This document shows, piece by piece, positions 56,221-64,000 of a stretch of 64,000 nt of DNA. The notes below the pieces were generated by a model. That model was not told the DNA's origin, did not search any database, and saw nothing but the letters and a program-made list of their open reading frames with translations. Source of the DNA: Bugula neritina (Eukaryota; Bryozoa; Gymnolaemata; Cheilostomatida; Bugulidae); contig OZ037767.1 of assembly GCA_964035545.1 (NCBI GenBank), positions 19,725,628 through 19,789,627 on the forward strand. Reading direction: 5' to 3'. Position numbers and translations under genes: made by a program. Numbering within the stretch: position 1 is the first letter of the stretch; each line of letters begins with the position of its first letter.

Positions 56221-56697
56221 TATACCAATTGTATCTTGAAGCGTTTTATGTTGTAGTGTAATAAATTGTATAGACTAACATCAAACGGACCATGCATCAG
56301 GTATTCCTTAAATTAATGTTGCAGAGAAGCAAATAGTTCTATGAACCTCTCAAAATAGGAGTTCATTTGCCTCCATATTATACTAAAAATTAGATGTTTG
56401 GAAAATTAATTGTTTTATTGTTTTCATAAGGAGGTAAAATAGTTCAATGATTTAAAAGAGGTTTCTATTTATTAGTTCAACTGTTATACATTATATAAAG
56501 CAATAATTAGCATTTAGCAAGCTCTGAGATCCTTAATAATTATAGCTTTAAAAGTATAATATCATCCTATGAGTTATGTGAAAGGCAAAATATGCGTAGA
56601 AACTATTAGGTTATTTGCAAGACATTGTAATTCCGACAAACAACAATATTGTATAAAAAAATATACAATAACTTCAAGAAAACCTCCATGAAAATAC

Positions 56698-57091
56698 TGT
56701 AGTGGCTGTGGGAAGTATACCCACCAGTACCCCCAGCTTAAGTACTTGTATTATGTTATGAGACAGATAAGTTCTAAGGGACTACAACTCCATATATAGC
56801 AATGCCACAGTTCCGTGCGGCACCGCATCACTCCGTTCGGCAGTACTGCCGGAACCCTATACTAACAAACCAGGACCAACCCCTTGGATATAAGTAGCGC
56901 CTTCCGGCGCCCAGCCTCAGTTTGAGGATAGTTGTCGACTAACTAAGTTCCCCGGCCATGTGATTATTCCTAAGTTGTACCCTTTTTGCTATGTTCTATA
57001 TAACTCCGTTTGTATATAATTAGAATCTCAACACAACCATTTCTCTGAAACATCAACTATTTCGGTTCTCCCCATAACCTTATAGTGAACA
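56698..57091 (+). mobile_element. Probable solo LTR related to the 44,384 element
   Basis: It begins TGTAGTGGCTGTGG, like the intact LTR, and ends with GTGAACA. Shared landmarks in the same order are a TATA-like GGATATAAGTAGCGCC, TTGAGGATAGT and TTGTACC. No target duplication could be found, and the right border is uncertain. Confidence 0.5.
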
Positions 57092-57244
57092 TATGCAGTA
57101 AATATTGGTGCATAAAATACCAGCCCACCTAGTAGTGCATAAAACTACAACAATACACAGAACTATTATATGTTATGGCAAGTTTCTATGAATTTGCAAA
57201 TGATTTTGACATGCATGGTTACTCAATTGTCTAAAGCAACAATC

Positions 57245-57630
57245 TAATAGCACTTAGAGTTGTTCAACCATCTAATGTGAAGACAACTCAGTAGTACAGT
57301 TGAAGGTCAGCTGGATTTGTCTGAACATTGAACTTGTCTGCGAAGCATACGCCTCGCTCTTTAGCTCCTTAGATATACCAACATCATCATCAGAGTAAGC
57401 CAACAAGATGTAAGACCAACCTTGCTTTATGGTTGCTTCTACTATGAGGGCCATGCATACACATTACATAAAAAGCATAGCAGCAATGTGTTATATTCTT
57501 TTGCACTTTCTCTACTTTCTACCTGTTGTAAATAATATCATGAAACAGCTTCAGTATTCATATGGTGTCCTCCATCTAATGTAAAGACAACTTCAGTGGT
57601 AAGACTTGACTCACTACTATAGCTATAAAT
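57245..57630 (-). pseudogene. SDR exon 7 relics
   Basis: Two short matches to the end of SDR exon 7 on the minus strand: one near 57,262-57,300 and a better one at 57,550-57,620 (complements of the LDGG and SSESS-type codons). Both are heavily degraded and lack other exons. They add to the count of lost copies. Confidence 0.5.
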
Positions 57631-58287
57631 AAGTTGAAAAAGTGGTAGGGAACACATTGCTACATGAAAGTTTTACTTGTTTTTTTTTTCAAGTTTAAAC
57701 ATTCTCTAGTTAATTTAACTTTGTCAATAACTTATAAAATTGTTGATCTTTCAATTTTTCAGTGGCTGAACAATCCACTGCAAAATATTTGCAATCGTTA
57801 CAATATGTGCATAAAACAGGAACCATTATGTTATTTCAATAGTTATTAAACCAAATTTAAGTTTTTAATGTTTTACCATTCAAAAATATGCAAATTTAGA
57901 ATAAAACATGCCATTAATATAGCATATTGTCAAACTACAAAATGCATAAAAAATAATTGAAAGCATTACTTTGGTTAGATGATATTGTTATTGCTAAAAT
58001 ATGACAATATAACATGGCAGTATACTATAAATATGGAGTTGTCAGCAACTGAATAGATGGTTGCATTATTATTGGCAATTTGACAAGGCCAGTCATTTAT
58101 TTAGTGAGCCCCAGATAATGCGTGTAACAGGCTTCCATTCAAAGTAGAATACCATTTATTTGATGTTTGCATGCCTGCGCGATAACAATAATATCCTAGT
58201 GTAGAAGTACCCAGTCAGCTCACTAGATTAGTTACTGTGTGTTAGTACTGTAGTCTCACAATCACTCAAATTGATTCTTTAGTAATC

Positions 58288-61200
58288 ATGGCATCTCTTA
58301 AAGGAAAAGTTGCTATAATAACAGGTATGACTATTTAATTTTAATATCAATACTTTACAGTTTCACAACTCTGAAAGAAGTAGTTTCTAGTTAATTATGT
58401 ATACTGCTTTTGCGAGTAGAATCATCATAATGAGTTAATCTTTATTATCTAACTTGCAAAATAATGAGGGTATCAAACCAAAAGTTTGTAAATGGTGGAT
58501 ATGTAGTGTTGAGCTTACCCAGTAGCTTCTGTGGTGCAACGGCTAGCGGGCCAACTTGCAAGCCAAAGGTCTCTGGTTTGAATCCCAGTGGAGCAGAAGT
58601 TTCATAGAGGAGAAAAGAAAAAAAGGCCAGAGCGTTGAGATTTGCTCATAACAACATGGCATACCTGATATTGATAAGTAGTAACTGGTAAGACTGTGTT
58701 CTAGACAGTAGATAGGATTGACTAGAGCTTTGTTATACAGGTATAGGTTTAGTAAAGCTGCAGCAAGCACAGTAGATTCTTGATGATAAAATGTAGCCAT
58801 TCATCTACTTGTTTATACTTTATAAGGGTGTAAAATAGTAGCTAAAGTTGGGCATGATTCATTGAATAAGTGGCAATACTTAATGCGCCTCAGTAATTGA
58901 ATGACTGAATTATGATGGTTACCCCCAACTCAATTAACTAGTCACTGTCTCCTGTGTCCCAGTCAAACTCTCACTTTTATTAATTTCTGTGTCAATAAAT
59001 TAAGTATGTTTAGTAACTGCGACCTATAGATGATGCCTTTTTGCTGAATCTTTAAGAAATTACAAACTCCATTCAATTATGCTTTATGGTAGAACATATA
59101 ATGTGAGCTGTTTGTATGCTATATAAGATAGAACATTATGTGGTGGTTGTGTTGTGTGTAGGAGCCAGTTCTGGTATTGGAAGAACCACTGCCATCCACT
59201 TTGCATCTCTTGGATCTAGACTGGCTCTCTGTGACAGAGATGAACCAAACCTGCAGGTAGGTTATACTCTATTAAACTAAATGTATATTAACTAACATTA
59301 TCTACACTGTGTTTAAACTTGGGCTTTTTATGTTCATTATAAAGCCTCAATTTACAGGAGACGGTGAGTCAGTGTAAAGGAGCTGGTGATATTATCACTA
59401 TAGTTGGAGATCTTACTATTGAATCTGATGTGGTGAGAATTATTGAGAAGACAATAGAACACTACAGACAGCTAGATGTGCTGGTAAGAACTAGCGTTAC
59501 TTATTAAAAGTATTTCTGTGGTTTGAGAGCATAATATAGGATGTTTGTTTTGTTTATTATAAGTAGGTGTTAGGAGTATGAATGTAACAACTTTGTTACA
59601 TGTCTGTATAATTCTAGTTTACACTAATTAATATATAATCTGAGGCTTACACCACACTCACCTAGCTACTGCAATCTGTAGTTCCATTAGTTTACACTAG
59701 CTGAACTAAAAACTACTTTTATTCATACAATATGTTCATGATGTTTGCTCAAATTTTCATCAAGTTCTAGAATTTGATGTTTTTACAAATTTAACAATAT
59801 AGAGACTATAATATTATAGTTAAACAGAGTTTATGTGAAACTGCTAATTAAGAACATATAGTCTATTTATGTATTTATATTCTTTGTAAAGGTTAATAAC
59901 GCAGGAATTGCAAGATTCAACAGCATCATGGATGAGACTCTGGAACAATTTGACTTAATAATGGCTACCAATGTCAGAGCTGTGTACCATCTGACACAAC
60001 TAGCTGTTCCACATCTGATTGAGAGTAAAGGATCCATTGTCATCACATCTAGTGTGGCATCAAAAGTATCGGTAAGTTAAACTATATTTCATTGATTGTA
60101 ACTTTAAAAAACAATCACAATTCAGTTTATAGAACAACTGCTGATGCAAACTATATGGCATAGCCTATTGCTGAATAATTTTAGTTTCATTTAGTACGTA
60201 ATTAGCTATTTAAAATAAATCTAAGAAGCAGTATTTAAAAGTAATAATTAAAAAATTATTTTTGTACACAAGTCTAATGATTATTCTATTTGGTTGCCAC
60301 AATGTAAAGTTGTATCTTCACTTAGCAGCCAAAAAAGGAAAACGATTAATTTTGTTTCACCGAATCTCATAAATATTTTACTATTACTCATTATTACTCT
60401 ATTATACTTGACCTTCCTTAATATCACTCACTATCACTCAATATCACTCACTGTCACTCACTATATCACTCACTATCACTCACAATTACTCATCATAAGT
60501 GAATAACACTTCCCATCACTATCACTTTTCCCAATTACTAACAATTTATGGATGTTTTATTAATCTACCAAACTGCATACTGTTTTAGTGCCCCACAGCT
60601 GTAGCATACAGCATGTCAAAAGCAGCCTTAGACCAGTTAACAAGGAGTTTAGCCTTAGATCTTGCTCCTAAACAAGTCAGGGTCAACACTGTCAAGTATG
60701 TATGTATTGATAGTTTCAGCTTTTTTTGTATAAAATATGAAAATATACTTTGAGTTCCTGCTTTCAATATGTAAATCGTTTATGTTGCACATCATGTTAT
60801 GCTGTTATCTTGGCGTTACACATTTATAATCTTGTTGCCGTTCAATTGACTTACAGTTTGGAGGGAAATCATACTTGCTTCCTGTTTGAAAAATTCTAAT
60901 TTAATTAAATTTTGAATAAAAAACAAATTATATTTTAGCCTTCACCAATTAGACATGCTCCCACACCCAGATTATTAACTCTCATGTCTGTATTATTAAC
61001 TCTCCCACCTGTATTCCGTTGCTACAGTATGAGCTAGAGCAAATTATATATAGACATATGAGAGCGTTTTGTAAGCATATAAGGAATAACAACAGTTATA
61101 GATACATTATTGTGAGCGTATCAGACAAAATATTGAGTGGTTTTTTGACTACTTGCCAGTCCATATGAATCAAAGCATTATATTTTTAATCTAACTATAT

Positions 61201-61804
61201 CCTGTAAAAGGATAATTGAAAAAACATAACTCATATTTTATATGTAAATTTTGTTGATATATAAAATTTAAAAACAAAAGTCCTAAGTAACATATACTTT
61301 GTTGCTTTATTGTAGGACCAGGTTTTTTAAAGTTATATTGTAAATAAAGTGAAAACATTATTTATCGATCTTCAATGGCATTTTAAAAATATAATTGATA
61401 CTTTATATTTGGTGTAAAATAATGTTGTGGAATTATTTTAGCCCAGGTATTATTGCAACAAAACTCTATGAAGGGGCAATGCCAAAAGATAATATACCAG
61501 AAGTAAGTAAAGCAACTATTTCCTGCACTATTTACTTGACAAATTGACTTTTGTAACATGTTCACTAATAATAAGTCTATAAATTAAAAATAAATACCTT
61601 GATAGTTGATATTGCTTTTAGTTTCTTGAAAATTTTGCCACTATCTACCCGACTAGAAGAATCGGACAACCAGAAGAGGTAGCTAAGGCTATAGCTTTTC
61701 TGGCTAGTAGTGAGTCAAGTTTTACCACAGGAGTCCAACTTCTGTTAGATGGAGGGTTTCACCTGACTAGAGCTGATCTTCCTTCACAACAAAATCACAA
61801 CTAG
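58288..61804 (+). CDS. SDR family oxidoreductase, copy F (intact)
   Basis: Seven exons: 58288-58324, 59162-59256, 59358-59483, 59892-60071, 60589-60695, 61442-61502 and 61622-61804, 789 coding bases, 262 residues. Every junction is GT-AG and the phases fit. Motifs are TGASSGIG (NAD(P) binding), DRDEPN after beta-strand 2, NNAG, ITSSVAS with the catalytic Ser, YSMSK with the catalytic Tyr and Lys, NPGIIAT, and [20 protein letters not shown] with an LDGG end. The length is normal for a classical SDR. It acts as an NAD(P)(H)-dependent oxidoreductase, probably cytosolic. The best preserved member of the plus-strand half of the array. Confidence 0.88.
58525..58595 (+). tRNA. tRNA-like sequence in SDR F intron 1
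   Basis: The duplicate of the tRNA-like sequence at 43,805, at the same place in the sister intron. B-box-like GGTTTGAATCCC is well kept, and the A-box is intact. The acceptor stem has decayed (GCTTC against GGAGC). It was carried along by the gene duplication rather than inserted independently. Confidence 0.45.
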
Positions 61805-62010
61805 CATTTTCTGTTTGCTTTGTTTTACACCAACAGATGGACTATATTCTCATAGGATGTTAATTTTCTACATTTTAGGAAACTTTCTTGTAAGGGATTT
61901 TGTTATATGCATTTCCTGTTCCTGGTTTGACTTGCATAAAACAAGATTTGTTTAATACAAACACTAACTCTACCAGAACAGCATCTGCTATCTTGTTTGT
62001 GTTGTGATTT

Positions 62011-62119
62011 TATTGCATTGCATTGTATTGCATTGCATTGCATTGTATTGCATTGCATTGTATTGTATTGCATTGTATTGTATTGTATTGCATTGCATTG
62101 CATTGCATTGCATTGCATT
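62011..62119. repeat. ATTGC/ATTGT pentanucleotide repeat
   Basis: About 22 pentamers, cleaner than the related array near 56,000, in the equivalent 3' flank of SDR copy F. Confidence 0.9.
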
Positions 62120-63049
62120 TCATAATATACCAATTGTATCTCTTCAATAGATGTTGTAGAGAAACAAACAACTCCATGAACTTTTCAAATTATAGGAGTT
62201 CATTTGCCTTCATGTTATACAAAAGATTTAAATATTTTGAAAACAGATTGTTTTATTGTTTCCATAAGATTTATAGACCTTATTGCGAAGATAGGCATAT
62301 TTTTATTGTCATTATATACACTAACTAGTGCCAATTGCTCAAATAAATGCTTGTTTTCAGTTTCATGGAATAGAAAAGTGAAAACCACAAATATTTCTAA
62401 AGTTTATCTCTTTCAATATACAGACAATTTCAAATAAATTAGTCCTTCAAATTGCTTGCAAATGTCTATCACATCTGCTTTCACCTTCTAAATATATACA
62501 AAATGGCAACACTTGTACATTTTCAGTTATTACTCAGCCTTCATTTTCACTCCACAAGCTCTGCATTGATTGGTGTTAAATTCAATTCGTTATACAAAAA
62601 TCAAGAGTTGCATATTTTTGTCCTTTTAAGAAATAACTATACTAAGCCTACACACCTCGTGAACAACTATAAAATGTAGTAGAATAGTTGTGCAGTGGCC
62701 GACTTAACAAAACTAAGAAGAAATTTCCCAGTCGGAAGCCAAATAGATAACACTGAAGGAGATGTTGATTGATAAACAATGTCTAACCTGTCCTAATCAA
62801 TCTAATTGAGGTCTATGACCTGTATAATAACATCTCATTACACTTGTTATTTGACTCCATATGATTAAAATGGTTGATTATTTCAATGATATTCACCATT
62901 GCTGCTTTATAAACATGTAAAATAAATCAACTGATGTCACTTTGTCATATTATGCTGTAGAGACTCAGTCATCATGATAAACAACTCAATTTGATATTTG
63001 ACTAAAATATAGAGGCTCATTTTCATGTAGAAGTACAATGTCTAAATTT
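62120..63049. other. No recognisable gene
   Basis: AT-rich spacer with only short frames. The first part is still paralogous to the 3' flank of copy E near 56,300. Confidence 0.4.
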
Positions 63050-64000
63050 TTGAGCAGAAGCTCTGAAGATCTTTTTTGTCAATCCAAAGACTAACACCAT
63101 GAAAGTCAGTCAAGTGTTGCAGCCTTTGCTCGTTAAAACTAAATGCGTAAACATTTTGCTCACTAAAATAGAGCTAAAATTTTATCTGTAAGTTTTTTGG
63201 CATAAGTTAAACTGCCCGTGTGAATGTTGAACCATGCTGTGCCATTGTTTTTGTAATATAAATTGCTTTATCTATTTTGCAAATTGAAATAATATTTATT
63301 ATAGTTAAGATTGACAATAAAAACCCTTAACAAAATTAGAATAAATTGGCATAAACAAAGAACAGGAACTGTTTAGGATCTCAAAAATAGGTGATGCAGC
63401 AGCAAACTGGTAGGAAAAATGTCAAAAGTTTCTTTATTTTATAATTCATCCTTAAACATGGTATAACAAATATTAAATGGGTTTTCTCATATGGAATTAG
63501 ACAATACATGCACAGTATCATGGTTGAGCATAACCAACTTTTTTTGAGGGCTGATTGAGAGCTCTCAATAATGGCAGATGATTTACACCGCTGCCTTGCT
63601 TTACCATATATATTCATTACTTTAGGTCAAGTTTCATTATCCGTTTGTTTTCATATATAATTTTGCACCATTCTGAAAAAAAACATTGCAGAATAGTTGT
63701 ATTATATTGTTGAACTGCATTTCTATTTGTTCTAAGACTTTATCTTTGTTTGGATTTATATATTTAGTGCAGAAAAAAATTAATTGAGAAAAATATAAAC
63801 TTATAAATTCAAAAATTAGTGTGCCCAATTATAGTGAACGTAGGGAAAATAATTAGTAAGGTTAGTTGTATCTAGTTCAACTAGCCCCACTTCCTATGTG
63901 GTTCAACTTATAGCCCCACACGGTCAGCTATCAATTTATTCTCGATATCTGCTGTGAATGAGATATCTCTGCTACCTTATGCACGTTATTTCCCAGCTTT
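63050..64000. mobile_element. Interspersed repeat, copy 2, cut by the window edge
   Basis: Matches 39,540-40,830 in the same orientation, ending with AGTTCAACTAGCCCC near 63,868 and the shared block ATATCTGCTGTGAATGAGATA near 63,945. It is more compact than copy 1. The right-end region repeats the GCCCCACAC motif twice. Confidence 0.55.

Overview
The window is AT-rich animal DNA. It has seven-exon genes with GT-AG introns, degenerate metazoan-type histone H4 and H2B, many microsatellites, and many transposable elements of metazoan families (Ty3/gypsy, BEL/Pao, R2-like LINE, piggyBac, hAT-like and Harbinger-like MITEs). A marine invertebrate such as a sponge or cnidarian would fit, but nothing here fixes the species. 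There is no sign of a prokaryotic or organellar sequence.

Layout. Positions 1-8,000 are a graveyard of broken elements: an H4/H2B pseudogene fusion, a piggyBac scrap, an R2-like LINE with an N-terminal zinc finger, an internally deleted BEL/Pao element and a Ty3/gypsy remnant, the elements all on the minus strand. Positions 10,114-16,730 hold one apparently complete 6.6 kb DNA transposon. It has terminal inverted repeats of about 630 bp, a TA target duplication and one long transposase-like gene whose C-terminal part looks like an XPG/FEN-type nuclease. Positions 17,000-20,250 are non-coding, with a 15-bp minisatellite and a Harbinger-like MITE.

Positions 20,450-61,804 carry an array of short-chain dehydrogenase/reductase (SDR) genes. 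Three complete copies (A, B, C) lie on the minus strand. One truncated copy (D), one doubly interrupted copy (E) and one intact copy (F) lie on the plus strand. At least two further stray terminal-exon relics exist. All complete copies share the same seven exons and the same intron phases; exons 2 to 6 are 95, 126, 180, 107 and 61 bp. The proteins are classical SDRs (TGxxxGIG, NNAG, YxxSK, a C-terminal GQPEEVA block) and probably cytosolic NAD(P)(H)-dependent oxidoreductases of unknown substrate.

Inside intron 1 of copy E sits a young, complete Ty3/gypsy retrotransposon (44,384-51,830). Its two 305-bp LTRs differ at one base, it has an ATAT target duplication, and its primer binding site matches tRNA-Leu. 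It carries gag, a -1 frameshift signal, pol, and an extra third gene with two zinc-finger-like modules and a predicted coiled coil. Copy E is also cut in exon 3 by a 780-bp GATC-rich inverted-repeat element, and its intron 6 carries a hAT-like MITE that is absent from copy F. The most notable items are the textbook-like frameshift signal, the extra zinc-finger gene of the retrotransposon, and the nuclease-bearing DNA transposon.
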